Notes: a model not told the origin generated them from the sequence alone. A DNA stretch of 64,000 nt from Pseudomonadota bacterium (GCA_018241445.1 JAFEDT010000009.1:62001-126000), one strand, 5' to 3'; shown: positions 1 to 8,779, counted from the stretch's first letter. Translations and numbers: made by a program.

Positions 1-1
1 G

Positions 2-1327
2 GTCAGCATGGAGTGGCAGGGCATGTCCTGGGCGCGGCGCCAGGTGCGCGACTCGGTCGGCCCCGCCCCGAGGGACGCGGCGCAGATCCTCGCGCGCGGC
101 GACGTGGTGTACGTGATGGCCGACGGCGCGGGCCACGCGCAGCTGGCCCAGGTGCCGGAGGCACAGTCGGCGCTGGTGGCGCTGGATCCCAACGACGGCA
201 GCATCGTCGCGCTGGTCGGCGGCTTCGACTACTTCGCCAACAAGTACAACCGGGTCACGCAGGCGCGGCGCCTGCCCGGTTCGGGCTTCAAGCCGTTCCT
301 GTATTCCGCGGCGCTGGAGAACGGCTTCACCCCGGCCAGCGTGATCCTGGATGCGCCGATCGTGCTGGAGGGCACCGGCAGCGAGGACTCGTGGCGGCCG
401 GAGAATTTCGAACGCGAGTTCGGCGGCCCGACGCGGCTGCGCGATGCGCTGGTGTATTCGCGCAACCTGGTGTCGATCCGCATCCTCAAGGAACTCGGCA
501 TCCCCACGGTGATCAACTACGCGGCACGCTTCGGCTTCGATCCGCGCAGCATGCCGCACGACCTGACACTGGCACTGGGTACCCTGGCGGTGACGCCCCT
601 CGACCTGGCCGCCGGCTACGCCGTGTTCGCCAACGGTGGTTACCGGGTGACGCCCTACTTCATCGATCGCATCGAGGACGCCGCCGGGCAGGTGGTGTGG
701 CGCGCCGCGCCGCGGCGGGCGTGCAGCGACTGCGCCGACAGCGCCCCAGCGGAGGCGGGCGCGGTGGCGGTCGCCGATCGCACCACGGCGGGTGCAGCCG
801 TGCCGGGCGGTGCGGGCGCCGCGCCGGCGCAGCCGCTGCCGGCGCCGCGCGTCATCTCGGCGCAGAACGACTACCTGATGACCGACATGATGGCGGACGT
901 GATCCGCCGCGGCACCGGGCGGCGGGCACTGGTACTCGGGCGCAGCGACATCGCCGGCAAGACCGGAACCACCAACGACGCCAGGGACACCTGGTTCAAC
1001 GGCTTCACCCCCAACCTGGAGGCCACGGTATGGGTTGGCTTCGACCAGGAGCGCTCGCTGGGCGAGGCCGAGGAAGGCGCGCGCACCGCGCTGCCGATCT
1101 GGATCCAGTTCATGCGGGAGGCATTGAAGGGCGTGCCCGAGCAGCGCCGGCCGATGCCCGATGGCATCGTGCAGTTGCGCATATCCGCGGAAACCGGCGC
1201 CGTGGTGGGCGCCGAGAACCCGGAGGGCATCCCCGAGATCTTCATGGCCAACCACCTGCCGGTGGCGCATGAGGGTGATGCGAACAGCCAGGGGTCTCCC
1301 CAGGCGGGCGGCGAACCTATCTTTTGA
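2..1327 (+). CDS. mrcA: Penicillin-binding protein 1A, C-terminal part (5' end outside window)
   Basis: Bifunctional peptidoglycan glycosyltransferase/transpeptidase of the inner membrane; only the transpeptidase half lies in the window and the frame stays open to the left edge, so the first ATG at 8 is not the true start. Counted from that ATG, the active-site SxxK is SGFK at residues 92-95 inside the PBP1A-type phrase PGSGFKP, SxN is SRN at 151-153, and KTGT is at 318-321. A proline/alanine-rich insert of about 45 residues (roughly 238-283) separates the SxN and KTG blocks. The C-terminal segment after the KTG motif matches the PBP1A layout rather than PBP1B. A strong hairpin follows the stop. 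Family assignment is firm; the glycosyltransferase domain cannot be judged. Confidence 0.95.
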   Translation, partial: VSMEWQGMSWARRQVRDSVGPAPRDAAQILARGDVVYVMADGAGHAQLAQVPEAQSALVALDPNDGSIVALVGGFDYFANKYNRVTQARRLPGSGFKPFLYSAALENGFTPASVILDAPIVLEGTGSEDSWRPENFEREFGGPTRLRDALVYSRNLVSIRILKELGIPTVINYAARFGFDPRSMPHDLTLALGTLAVTPLDLAAGYAVFANGGYRVTPYFIDRIEDAAGQVVWRAAPRRACSDCADSAPAEAGAVAVADRTTAGAAVPGGAGAAPAQPLPAPRVISAQNDYLMTDMMADVIRRGTGRRALVLGRSDIAGKTGTTNDARDTWFNGFTPNLEATVWVGFDQERSLGEAEEGARTALPIWIQFMREALKGVPEQRRPMPDGIVQLRISAETGAVVGAENPEGIPEIFMANHLPVAHEGDANSQGSPQAGGEPIF

Positions 1328-1363
1328 TGGCGCTGGATCCGGGCATCGTGCCCGGCCCAGCGC

Positions 1364-1397
1364 GCGTCCGGCAAAAAGCGTGGTTTTTGCCGGACGC
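1364..1397. repeat. Perfect 14-bp hairpin, loop GCGTGG (copy A)
   Basis: A perfect inverted repeat: 1364-1377 pairs with 1384-1397 around a six-base loop GCGTGG. No T-run follows, so it does not look like a simple Rho-independent terminator. A second hairpin with the same loop lies at 10558-10585, and related hairpins are at 10508-10541 and 61638-61672. All sit between genes transcribed in the same direction. A smaller CCGCC/GGCGG hairpin follows at about 1399-1414. Confidence 0.8.
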
Positions 1398-1481
1398 TCC
1401 GCCACCTTCGGCGGCGGGGCACGTCCCTGTGCCTGGGCGATGGGGCTCATCACGCGTGGCTGCCGCGAGGACCATACTTCG

Positions 1482-2099
1482 ATGAAGCGACAACATCCCA
1501 CCCGTAGTGACAACCTGCGCCGCGCCCTGGCGCAGGAAGCCGCGCGTATCATGGCCGAGCAGGGAATCGGCGACTTCCTCACCGCCAAGCGCAAGGCCGC
1601 CGAGCGCTTCGGCGTGGGCGACGGCGGCGCGCTGCTGCCCAAGAACAGTGAAATCGAGGCTGCGCTGGCCGCGTACCAGCGCCTGTTCGGCGGCGCCACC
1701 CACCTGTCCTCGCTGCAGGCGCAGCGGCGCGCGGCGCTCAATGCCATGCGCTATCTGCAGGAGTTCTCACCAAGGCTGGTGGGCGCGGTGCTGTCGGGCA
1801 CTGCCACCGAACATTCCGGCATCCAGCTGCACCTGTTCGCAGAGCGGGCCGAATCGGTGACGCTGAAGCTGATCGACGCGGGTATCGTGCACGAAGTCGC
1901 CGAGAAGCGCGTGCGCCTCAATCCCGAGCGGGTGCGCCCCTTCCCGGAAGTGCGCTTCGAAATGGACGATCAGCCCATCGAAGCCACGGTGTTCCCGACG
2001 GACGGCATCCGCCAGGCGCCGGTCAGCCCCGTGGACGGCCGGCCGATGCGCCGTGCCAACACGTTCGAGGTGGAGACCCTGGTGCAGGAGGACGGCTGA
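1482..2099 (+). CDS. Conserved hypothetical protein, nucleotidyltransferase-like
   Basis: A 205-residue soluble protein starting MKRQHPTRSD. The frame is open further upstream to 1161 but that part overlaps the end of mrcA and the hairpin, so the ATG at 1482 is chosen. The N-terminal half is helical and rich in basic residues; a central stretch (about residues 101-125) has the pattern GAVLSGTATEHSGIQLHLF, which resembles the early strand-loop-strand of minimal nucleotidyltransferases. The end (SPVDGRPMRRA) is conserved in relatives I remember from Xanthomonadales. There is no signal peptide or membrane segment. It converges on gltA with only 25 bases between. Function is not known to me; the nucleotidyltransferase resemblance is an inference. 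Confidence 0.8.
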   Translation: MKRQHPTRSDNLRRALAQEAARIMAEQGIGDFLTAKRKAAERFGVGDGGALLPKNSEIEAALAAYQRLFGGATHLSSLQAQRRAALNAMRYLQEFSPRLVGAVLSGTATEHSGIQLHLFAERAESVTLKLIDAGIVHEVAEKRVRLNPERVRPFPEVRFEMDDQPIEATVFPTDGIRQAPVSPVDGRPMRRANTFEVETLVQEDG

Positions 2100-2124
2100 A
2101 CCGCCAGGATCGACGGGGCGCGCC

Positions 2125-3435
2125 TCAGCCGCGCTGTTCCACGCCCACGTAGTCGCGACGTACCGGTCCGGTGTACAGCTGGCGCGGCCGGCCGATGCGC
2201 ATTGCCGGGTCGGAGATCATCTCCTGCCAGTGCGCCACCCAGCCGACGCTGCGCGCAATCGCGAACATGACGGTGAACATCGAGCGTGGAATGCCGATGG
2301 CGCTGTAGATCACGCCTGAATAGAAGTCGACGTTGGGGTAGAGCTTGCGCGCCACGAAGTACTCGTCCTTGAGGGCGATCTCTTCCAGGCGCAGCGCCAG
2401 CTCGAACAGCGGGTTGTCGGTGCGACCCAGGCGCTCGAGCACTTTGTGGCACATGGCGCGGATGATTTTGGCGCGCGGGTCGAAGTTCTTGTAGACGCGG
2501 TGACCGAAGCCCATCAGACGGAAGTGGCTGGACTTGTCCTTGGCCATTGCCAGGTACTTCGGGATGTTGTCGACCGTACCGATCTGCTCCAGCATCGCCA
2601 GCACGGCCTCGTTGGCGCCGCCGTGCGCCGGTCCCCACAGCGCCGACACGCCTGCGGAGATGGCCGCGTAGGGATTGGCGCCGGTACTGCCCGCCAGGCG
2701 CACGGTGGAAGTGCTGGCGTTCTGCTCATGATCGGCGTGCAGGATGAACAGCAGGTCGAGCGCCTGCGAGGCGACCGGATCGACCGGGTAGGCCTCGCAC
2801 GGCACCGCGAACATCATGTGCAGCAGGTTGCCGGCGTAGTCCAGGTCGTTGCGCGGATAGATGAATGGCTGGCCCAGGGAGTGCTTGTGGGCAGCGGCGG
2901 CGATGGTGGGGATCTTGGCGATGATGCGATGGGAAAAGATCTCGCGGTGCCGCGGGTTATGGATGTCGGTGGTGTCGTGATAGAACGCCGACATCGAGCC
3001 GACCACAGCCGACACCATCGCCATGGGATGGGCGTTGTGATGAAAGCCGTTGAAGAAGCGCAGCAGCGACTCGTTGATCATCGTGTGATAACGGATGCTG
3101 GCGCTGAACTGCTGCAGCTGGCGGGCGCTGGGCAGCTCTCCCAGCAGCAGCAGGTAGGCCACCTCCATGAAGGTGCTGCGCTCGGCCAGCTGCTCGATCG
3201 GGTAGCCGCGATACAGCAGCACCCCGGCATCGCCGTCAATGTAGGTGATGCGGCTCTCGGTGGCCGCAGTGCCGCCGAAACCGGGATCGTAGGTGAAGAC
3301 CCCCAGGTCGTGGTGCAGTTCGCCGATGTCCAGCGCCGCGGGGCCGATGGTGCCATTGCGCACCGGCAGCAGCGCGCTGCGGCCGCTGGCGCGATCGGTG
3401 AGTTCGAAGCTGGTGCCGTTGGTCTTCCCGCTCAT
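2125..3435 (-). CDS. gltA: Type II citrate synthase
   Basis: Condenses acetyl-CoA with oxaloacetate to citrate, the entry step of the TCA cycle, in the cytoplasm. The protein is 436 residues, the usual size of the hexameric, NADH-sensitive proteobacterial enzyme, and has the extra N-terminal beta domain of that group. The catalytic triad is visible as H271 (in WGPAHGGAN), H312 (in GFGHRVYK) and D370 (in YPNVDFYSG). The start is the only sensible one, followed by [12 protein letters not shown]. It is transcribed alone, convergent with the gene at 1482. About 240 bases separate it from rpmE, which runs the same way. Confidence 0.98.
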   Translation of the reverse strand: MSGKTNGTSFELTDRASGRSALLPVRNGTIGPAALDIGELHHDLGVFTYDPGFGGTAATESRITYIDGDAGVLLYRGYPIEQLAERSTFMEVAYLLLLGELPSARQLQQFSASIRYHTMINESLLRFFNGFHHNAHPMAMVSAVVGSMSAFYHDTTDIHNPRHREIFSHRIIAKIPTIAAAAHKHSLGQPFIYPRNDLDYAGNLLHMMFAVPCEAYPVDPVASQALDLLFILHADHEQNASTSTVRLAGSTGANPYAAISAGVSALWGPAHGGANEAVLAMLEQIGTVDNIPKYLAMAKDKSSHFRLMGFGHRVYKNFDPRAKIIRAMCHKVLERLGRTDNPLFELALRLEEIALKDEYFVARKLYPNVDFYSGVIYSAIGIPRSMFTVMFAIARSVGWVAHWQEMISDPAMRIGRPRQLYTGPVRRDYVGVEQRG

Positions 3436-3625
3436 GTCCGCAAGCTGCCCGTGGTTGTAAGCGCGTTGATCGCCCCGCGCCCGTGCGGCGCGCAGCCCGG
3501 GGAGCCTTACATGCCGGGTGCGCCGAAATCAAGGCGCAAGGTTACTCACGGGTAGAAATGCCGCGAGCTGTGTACGGCCGCGGCCCTTTCACCGGTGTGC
3601 GCCAGGGCGCCTGCAGGGGGTGATG

Positions 3626-3639
3626 CTTTAGGGCTAAAG
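3626..3639. promoter_or_regulatory. Perfect palindrome CTTTAG-GG-CTAAAG
   Basis: A 6+6 bp perfect inverted repeat in the gap between gltA and rpmE (both on the minus strand), 41 bases past the rpmE stop. It is AT-rich within GC-rich DNA and followed by AGTACTAC. It could be an operator for gltA, part of a weak rpmE terminator, or chance. The rest of the gap 3436-3679 shows nothing else I can name. Confidence 0.35.
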
Positions 3640-3679
3640 TACTACGCGGGCGGTGGCCGGCGCAATCAGCGGGAAAAAG

Positions 3680-3895
3680 TCAGCGGGCGCCGCCGGCGGC
3701 CGCGTACTTCTTGCGGAACTTGTCCACACGGCCGGCCGTATCGACGATCTTCTGCTTGCCGGTATAGAACGGGTGGCAGCTCGAGCAGACCTCGATCTGC
3801 AGATCGTGGCCCAGGGTCGAACCGGTCTTGAAGGTATTGCCGCAGGTGCAGGTGACAGAGATCTCTTTGTATTCCGGATGGATTGCGGCTTTCAT
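3680..3895 (-). CDS. rpmE: 50S ribosomal protein L31 (zinc-binding form)
   Basis: A component of the large ribosomal subunit, 71 residues. It is the C+ (zinc) paralogue: four cysteines at 16, 18, 37 and 40 (CTCG and CSSC) form the zinc site that the C- form lacks. No zinc-independent copy is in the window. It is monocistronic, with a candidate sigma70 promoter about 100 bases upstream (3992-4020) and a cluster of DnaA boxes just beyond that. The start MKAAIHPEY is the standard L31 N-terminus. Confidence 0.98.
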   Translation of the reverse strand: MKAAIHPEYKEISVTCTCGNTFKTGSTLGHDLQIEVCSSCHPFYTGKQKIVDTAGRVDKFRKKYAAAGGAR

Positions 3896-3991
3896 GACAC
3901 GCTTTCGCTTCTGATGGCGGCCCGACTTGCGGGCCTTGGGAAGACCTGCCCCCCATAGTGGGGCCGGGCGTCCATGGTTAAAGGGCGCGGG

Positions 3992-4020
3992 AGTTTAGCG
4001 GCACAGCCGTCTGCCCTCAA
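3992..4020 (-). promoter_or_regulatory. Candidate sigma70 promoter of rpmE
   Basis: Reading the minus strand, TTGAGG (4020-4015) and TAAACT (3997-3992) are separated by 17 bases. The predicted leader is roughly 90 bases, long for a 71-codon ribosomal gene, leaving room for translational control. The assignment rests on consensus match only. Confidence 0.45.
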
Positions 4021-4046
4021 GCTTCGGCGCTGCCGCGGATGTTCCC

Positions 4047-4081
4047 TTATCCACAGAAGCTGTGGACAACTCTGTGGACGG
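4047..4081. other. Cluster of three DnaA-box-like sequences
   Basis: TTATCCACA (4047-4055) is a perfect consensus DnaA box. TGTGGACAA (4061-4069) and TGTGGACGG (4073-4081) are the reverse-oriented variants TTGTCCACA and CCGTCCACA. The first two form a near-perfect 10-bp inverted repeat. To the right, about 4082-4230 is clearly AT-richer than its surroundings and contains GGTCA-AAAAA-TGACC (about 4132-4146). The whole gap 3896-4321 (426 bases) holds no gene; apart from this cluster and the rpmE promoter I see nothing in it. It is either DnaA-responsive control of rpmE or an origin-like site; dnaA and dnaN are not nearby. Confidence 0.6.
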
Positions 4082-4321
4082 GGTCATCCGCAAGCGCATG
4101 AACTCTCGGTCATATTGCATTCCTGTTACCTTGGTCAAAAAATGACCAGGTAGTTTTCCATTGTTTCATCAATCAGTTACAGGGATCTCATTCAGCAGCT
4201 TGGGCGGTTTAGCACGTAATTGGCTCATTCTCCGATAGGGGGAGCCGGCCCTGTGAATAAAGCTCCGCGGCAGACAAGGGCGTTCCACCCGCAGGGAGTC
4301 CGGGGGTTCGTTGCCCCGGGC

Positions 4322-5563
4322 TCAAAAGCTCCGTATTGAGCCCATCGCCCGGCCGGGCGGCCCGGCGGACGGTGCCGTTGCCGCCGCCAAGGGCGGCTTT
4401 TCGGGCAGGAATTCCAGCAGCAGGTCATTCAGGAAGGCCAGTCCCAGCGGGGTCGGCCGATAGCCCCCGGGGGTCTCCAGCAACATGTCCCGCCGGACGG
4501 CAACCTCGATGGGGCGCGCAACCTGCACCCAGGGCAGGCCGGTGCGGGCGCTGAAGTCCTCGCGGCTGAACCCGCCGCTCAGGCGCAGCGCATTCAGCAT
4601 GAATTCGAAAGGCAGCTCCGCAACATCCAGGGTGCGGCGTGCGAGCTCGGCGTCGGCAGCGGCCAGGTAGCGCCGCGGTTCGCGCGTCTGGGTCGTGCGC
4701 ACGATCCGCCCCTGCCGTGGGAACGTCAGCTTGCCGTGCGCCCCCGCGCCCACGCCCAGGTAATCGCCGAAGGTCCAGTAATTGGCGTTGTGGCGCGACT
4801 GGCGCCCGGCGCGCGCCCAGGCGGAGACCTCGTAGCGCTCAAAGCCCGCTGTCGCCATCTTCCCAGCGCAGTCGGCCAGCATCGCCGCCACCGTGTCCTC
4901 GTCAGCGATTCCCGCGGGAGGGCGGGCGGCAAACAGCGTGCCGGGCTCCAGCGTCAGCTGGTAGTGAGACAGGTGCGCCGGCGCGAGCGCGAGCGCTTCC
5001 TCAACGTCCCGCAGCGCGCCCGCCACATCCTGGCCGGGCAGCGCGTACATGAGATCCAGGTTGAAGTTGCCGAGACCTGCTGCGTGCAGCTCGCCTGCCG
5101 CAATGCGGGTCTCCTGCGGCGAGTGGATACGACCCAGCGCCGCCAGCGCCGCTGTCGAGAAACTCTGGGCCCCGAGCGACACGCGCGTGACCCCTGCGTC
5201 ACGGTAGGCGCGGAAGGCGCCACGCTCGATCGCGCCCGGGTTGGCCTCCAGTGTCACCTCCGCATCTGCCGCCAGCGCATAGCTGCTGCGCACCTGCTGC
5301 AGCAGCCGTGCGATTGCGGGCGGCGAGAACAGGCTGGGCGTGCCGCCGCCCAGGAAGATGCTGACCAGCTCGCGCCCCTGCACCTGCGGCGCCTGGGCTG
5401 CGAGGTCGCGCTCCAGGCGCGCCAGATAAGCCTCCTCGGGCAGGCGGCCGTCGAGCGTGTAGGAGTTGAAATCGCAGTAGGGACACTTGCGCACGCACCA
5501 GGGGAAGTGCACATACAGAGCCAGCGGCGGGGTGGTCAGGAGCATGGAGTCGGCGGCAGGCAT
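4322..5563 (-). CDS. hemW: Heme chaperone HemW (radical SAM)
   Basis: Radical-SAM-family protein that binds heme and delivers it to respiratory enzymes; formerly called a coproporphyrinogen oxidase-like protein. It has 413 residues. The 4Fe-4S/SAM cysteines are C23, C27 and C30 (PWCVRKCPYC), followed by GGGTPS, and the family hallmark RHNANYW plus GVGAGAHG is present in the middle. A HemW C-terminal domain follows, with a proline/alanine-rich tail of about 25 residues. It is divergent from the antiporter gene, 60 bases apart, with an AT-rich ATACTATA centre between them that could serve both promoters. In many relatives hemW sits behind rdgB; here it is several genes away. Confidence 0.93.
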   Translation of the reverse strand: MPAADSMLLTTPPLALYVHFPWCVRKCPYCDFNSYTLDGRLPEEAYLARLERDLAAQAPQVQGRELVSIFLGGGTPSLFSPPAIARLLQQVRSSYALAADAEVTLEANPGAIERGAFRAYRDAGVTRVSLGAQSFSTAALAALGRIHSPQETRIAAGELHAAGLGNFNLDLMYALPGQDVAGALRDVEEALALAPAHLSHYQLTLEPGTLFAARPPAGIADEDTVAAMLADCAGKMATAGFERYEVSAWARAGRQSRHNANYWTFGDYLGVGAGAHGKLTFPRQGRIVRTTQTREPRRYLAAADAELARRTLDVAELPFEFMLNALRLSGGFSREDFSARTGLPWVQVARPIEVAVRRDMLLETPGGYRPTPLGLAFLNDLLLEFLPEKPPLAAATAPSAGPPGRAMGSIRSF

Positions 5564-5623
5564 GGTTCACCGCATACTATAAGACGAAGGAAGCCGGACC
5601 CCGCCAACCTCGCAGGCGCCACG

Positions 5624-7159
5624 ATGCTGCTGTTCGAGACCACCCTGCTGTTGTTGCTGATCGCTCTCGCACTGCTGCAGGTGGCCCGCTACCTGTCCAT
5701 CCCCTATCCCACGCTGCTGGCCGCCGCCGGGATTGGTGTCGCGGCCCTGCCGTGGCATCTGCGCATCGAGATCGAGCCGCGGCTGGCCATGGCGCTGTTC
5801 ATCGCGCCGGCAATACTGGACGCGGCCTTCGACTTTCCGCCGCGGGCACTGCGGCGCTACTGGCTGTCGCTCATCGCCCTGGCAGGGGTCGCCGTAGTCT
5901 TGACCACCGCGGCCGTGGCGTGGCTGGCGGTCGAATGGGGCGCCCTGCCGCTGGCGGCCGCGATCGCCCTCGGGGCCATCGTCTCCCCACCCGATGCCGC
6001 CGCGGCGACCGCCATGCTCAACCGCTTCCCGCTGCCGCGCGCGTGGGTCACCGTATTGAAGGGCGAGAGTCTGCTCAACGATGCCATCGCGCTCCTGATC
6101 TACGGCGCCGCCGTGGGTGCGATCGCCTCGCAGCTCCCGCCGGGACGCCTGGCGCTCGAGCTGTCGCTGGCAGCACCCGGCGGGCTGCTGCTCGGTTACG
6201 CGCTGGCCAGGATCGGTGTTGCCGTCAGCGGCTACCTGATGGGAACGCTGGGCAACGTCGTGTTCAGCTTTGTCGCGATCTGGGTGGCCTGGATCCTGGC
6301 GGACCGCCTGCACCTCTCGGCAATCCTCGCCGTGGTCGCCTATGGCATGACCGCCGCCCACTACGCGCCCTACCGCACGCCGGCGCGCGACCGCGTGCGG
6401 ATCTACGCCGTGTGGGAAGTGGTGGTGTTCGTGCTCAACGTGCTGGCGTTCCTGCTGGTTGGCTTCGAGGCGCGGCACATCGTCACCAGCCTCGGCGGTG
6501 AGGAACTGTGGCACGCCGCGCGCTTCGCCGGCGGAGTGGTGGCGACGGTGGTGGTGGTGCGCATCGCCTGGGTAGCGCTCTACTACCGCCTGCTGCGCTC
6601 CTACTACACGGCCCGCGGCCGCCCCGGTCCGGGCTTCGCGCAGACGGCGGTCGTGTCCTGGTGCGGGATGCGCGGACTGGTCACGCTCGCCACCGCGCTG
6701 GCCCTGCCGCAGGGGTTCCCCGGCCGCGACCTGATCGTGCTCGCAGCGCTGGCGGTGGTCCTGGGTACCCTGGTGCTGCAGGGCCTGACCCTGGGCCCCC
6801 TGATCCGCGCGCTGCACATCCCGGCCGACAATTCCGCCCAGGGCGAGTTGCGCGCGACGCTGGTGTCACTGCTGGACGCCGTCATCGCAGACCTGCGTGA
6901 TGCGCCAGGCGAGGATGCGCAGGCACTGTTGCGCGTGTACCAGGAGAAGCGCGAGCGCGCCGGTAGCGGCGGCAACGTGCACGAGGCCCCGGGGCTGCCG
7001 TTGCGCCGCCGCGCGTTGGCCGTGCAGCGCGAGAAGCTGCACCGCCTGCGCATGCAGGGCCAGGTCGACGATGACATCTACCACGAAATCGAAGCCGCGC
7101 TGGACCGGGTGGAGCTGGGCATCGCGCCGAACGAGCGCGCGGAGCTGCTGGAGGGTTGA
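5624..7159 (+). CDS. CPA1-family Na+/H+ antiporter
   Basis: An inner-membrane cation/proton exchanger of 511 residues. About 11-12 hydrophobic segments occupy residues 1-400, and a charged cytoplasmic tail of about 100 residues rich in Arg/Glu follows. The CPA1 ion-site motifs are visible: SPPDAAAATAML at 121-132 and ESLLNDAIALL with the Asn-Asp pair at 152-153; WCGMRGLVTLATAL is the conserved late-helix motif. The frame is open upstream to 4736, but that part is antisense to hemW, so the ATG at 5624 is used. The next gene starts at, or just after, its stop, suggesting a transcriptional unit with the following phosphatidyltransferase. The exact subfamily (NhaP, YjcE-like) is not resolved. Confidence 0.9.
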   Translation: MLLFETTLLLLLIALALLQVARYLSIPYPTLLAAAGIGVAALPWHLRIEIEPRLAMALFIAPAILDAAFDFPPRALRRYWLSLIALAGVAVVLTTAAVAWLAVEWGALPLAAAIALGAIVSPPDAAAATAMLNRFPLPRAWVTVLKGESLLNDAIALLIYGAAVGAIASQLPPGRLALELSLAAPGGLLLGYALARIGVAVSGYLMGTLGNVVFSFVAIWVAWILADRLHLSAILAVVAYGMTAAHYAPYRTPARDRVRIYAVWEVVVFVLNVLAFLLVGFEARHIVTSLGGEELWHAARFAGGVVATVVVVRIAWVALYYRLLRSYYTARGRPGPGFAQTAVVSWCGMRGLVTLATALALPQGFPGRDLIVLAALAVVLGTLVLQGLTLGPLIRALHIPADNSAQGELRATLVSLLDAVIADLRDAPGEDAQALLRVYQEKRERAGSGGNVHEAPGLPLRRRALAVQREKLHRLRMQGQVDDDIYHEIEAALDRVELGIAPNERAELLEG

Positions 7160-7185
7160 GTGGGACGCCGACAGTCCCTGGCCGC

Positions 7186-7755
7186 ATGAACAGCGTTCCG
7201 ATCATGCTGACCGCGCTGCGGGCCCTGCTGGCGCCGACGATGGTGGCACTCGCCCTGTGGGCGCCCAGGGCAGGCGCCTTTGCCGCCTGCCTGATCACGG
7301 CGTTTCTCTCGGATGTCTTCGACGGCATCCTGGCGCGCCGGCTCGGGGTTGCGACCCCGGCGTTGCGGCGCCTGGACAGCCTCGCCGACTCACTGTTTTA
7401 TGGCTCGGCCACCTACGCCATATGGCACCTGAATCCCGAGGCGCTCAGAAGCCGCTGGCCGGCGCTCGCGCTGCTGGCGGCACTGGAACTGAGCCGCTAT
7501 GCATTCGACCTGGTTAAATTCGGCCGGGAGACCAGCTACCACATGTGGTCGTCGAAGGCCTGGGGCATTGCGCTGTTCATCGCCTTTTTCACGCTGCTGG
7601 TGGCGCATACCGACGGCGTGCTGGTCGATGTTGCGATCTACGCCGGGATTGCTGCAGACCTGGAAGGACTGGCCATCTCGGTCACGCTGCGCGAGTGGCG
7701 CACCGATGTTCCGAGCCTGGTGCACGCGCACCGGCTGCGCGCGCGGCGCACCTGA
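7186..7755 (+). CDS. CDP-alcohol phosphatidyltransferase family protein
   Basis: Membrane enzyme of the PgsA/PssA fold that transfers a phosphatidyl group from a CDP-alcohol. The 189-residue product starts MNSVPIMLTALRALLAP, like PgsA; a TTG at 7156 overlapping the antiporter stop would add ten residues. The signature D-x2-D-G-x2-A-R...D-x3-D is visible as D43 to D68 (SDVFDGILARR then RRLDSLAD), so the metal-binding aspartates are complete. The glycine normally four residues before the third aspartate is leucine here, which is unusual. Five to six hydrophobic segments are present. Substrate cannot be told; it is not obviously pgsA because uvrC is not adjacent. Confidence 0.85.
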   Translation: MNSVPIMLTALRALLAPTMVALALWAPRAGAFAACLITAFLSDVFDGILARRLGVATPALRRLDSLADSLFYGSATYAIWHLNPEALRSRWPALALLAALELSRYAFDLVKFGRETSYHMWSSKAWGIALFIAFFTLLVAHTDGVLVDVAIYAGIAADLEGLAISVTLREWRTDVPSLVHAHRLRARRT

Positions 7756-7772
7756 TAACATCAGGGTCATCC

Positions 7773-8234
7773 ATGGGACAGGTGATCATCCGGCCGGTAC
7801 TGCGCAGCGACCGCGGCCAGTGGCAGCCGCTGTGGGATGGCTACAACGACTTCTACGGCCGCAGCGGTGCCACAGCGCTGGCGGCAGAGATCACCGAGGC
7901 GACCTGGGAGCGGTTCTTCGACGCGGCCGAACCAGTGCGCGCACTGGTGGCCGAGCAGTCAGGGCACCTCGTGGGGCTCGCGCACTACCTGTTCCATCGC
8001 AGCACCACCCGGCTCGCCGATATCTGCTATCTGCAGGATCTGTTCACAGCCGCCCCCGCTCGGGGCCGGGGCGTGGCGCGTCGCCTGGTCGAGGCGGTGT
8101 ACGCGGCGGCATGCCGGCGGGGATGCTCGCGCGTCTACTGGCAGACGCAGGCGGGCAATGCCGCCGCCCGTCGTCTGTATGACCAGGTCGCCGCCCACCT
8201 GGGATTCATCGTGTACTCGCACGAACTGGTCTAA
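7773..8234 (+). CDS. GNAT-family N-acetyltransferase
   Basis: A cytoplasmic acetyl-CoA-dependent acetyltransferase of 153 residues. The acetyl-CoA loop of motif A is ARGRGVARRLV, preceded by a beta strand containing DICYLQDLF, and NAAARRLYDQV is the typical helix before the last strand. The chosen ATG lies 17 bases past the stop of the phosphatidyltransferase gene, so the two are probably co-transcribed. The substrate is unknown; relatives act on amino acids, polyamines or protein N-termini. Confidence 0.88.
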   Translation: MGQVIIRPVLRSDRGQWQPLWDGYNDFYGRSGATALAAEITEATWERFFDAAEPVRALVAEQSGHLVGLAHYLFHRSTTRLADICYLQDLFTAAPARGRGVARRLVEAVYAAACRRGCSRVYWQTQAGNAAARRLYDQVAAHLGFIVYSHELV

Positions 8235-8262
8235 CATCGAGTCCGCAGAGAGGAAAAAGGCA

Positions 8263-8769
8263 ATGCCGATACCAACGAAATGCCGGATCGCCGCAATGTT
8301 CTTCGCGGCCGTGCTGGGTGCCCCGCAGCTCGCCGGCGCGGGACCGTTTGCCGACGACATGGCGCGGTGTCTCGTCAACTCGACTTCTGCGGCCGATCGG
8401 ACGGTGCTGGTGAAGTGGATCTTCGGTGTGATCACGCTGCATCCAGACCTGGCGGCCATGTCCAATGTCACCCCCAGGCAGCGCGATGACATATCGAGCG
8501 CCGCCGGAACGCTGTTCCAGAAGCTGTTGCTTGACTCCTGCCGCTCACAGACCCAGCAGGCCTTACAGAACGAAGGCCTGCAAACGATCCAGTATGCATT
8601 CCAGGTGCTGGGTCAGGCCGCAACGCGCGGGCTGTTTACCGATCCGCAGGTGATGCAGGGTGCAAAGGATCTTGGCAAGTATGTGAGCGAAGAAAAGCTC
8701 AAAGCCCTGATCAACGCCCCGGCACAGACACCAGCACAGCCACCCCCGCAGACCCCGCCGCAAAAATGA
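8263..8769 (+). CDS. Exported hypothetical protein
   Basis: A 168-residue protein with an N-terminal signal peptide (basic start, hydrophobic stretch to about residue 24, cleavage near AGAG). The mature part is mostly helical and has two cysteines, in DMARCLVNST and LLDSCRSQT, that could form a disulfide. The last 20 residues are a low-complexity tail of Pro, Gln, Thr and Ala. The ribosome site AGAGAGGAAAAAGG is strong. It lies 28 bases past the GNAT gene and converges on yicC, 10 bases away. I do not recognise a family for certain. Confidence 0.8.
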   Translation: MPIPTKCRIAAMFFAAVLGAPQLAGAGPFADDMARCLVNSTSAADRTVLVKWIFGVITLHPDLAAMSNVTPRQRDDISSAAGTLFQKLLLDSCRSQTQQALQNEGLQTIQYAFQVLGQAATRGLFTDPQVMQGAKDLGKYVSEEKLKALINAPAQTPAQPPPQTPPQK

Positions 8770-8779
8770 CCTGCCGATC

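Noticed and set aside
4047..4081. Calling the DnaA-box cluster the chromosomal origin
   Set aside because: Only three boxes, no dnaA, dnaN, gidA or rpmH beside it; kept as an origin-like or regulatory site.
4736..5623. Upstream extension of the Na+/H+ antiporter frame
   Set aside because: It is antisense to hemW and lacks hydrophobic segments; the ATG at 5624 starts directly with the first helix.
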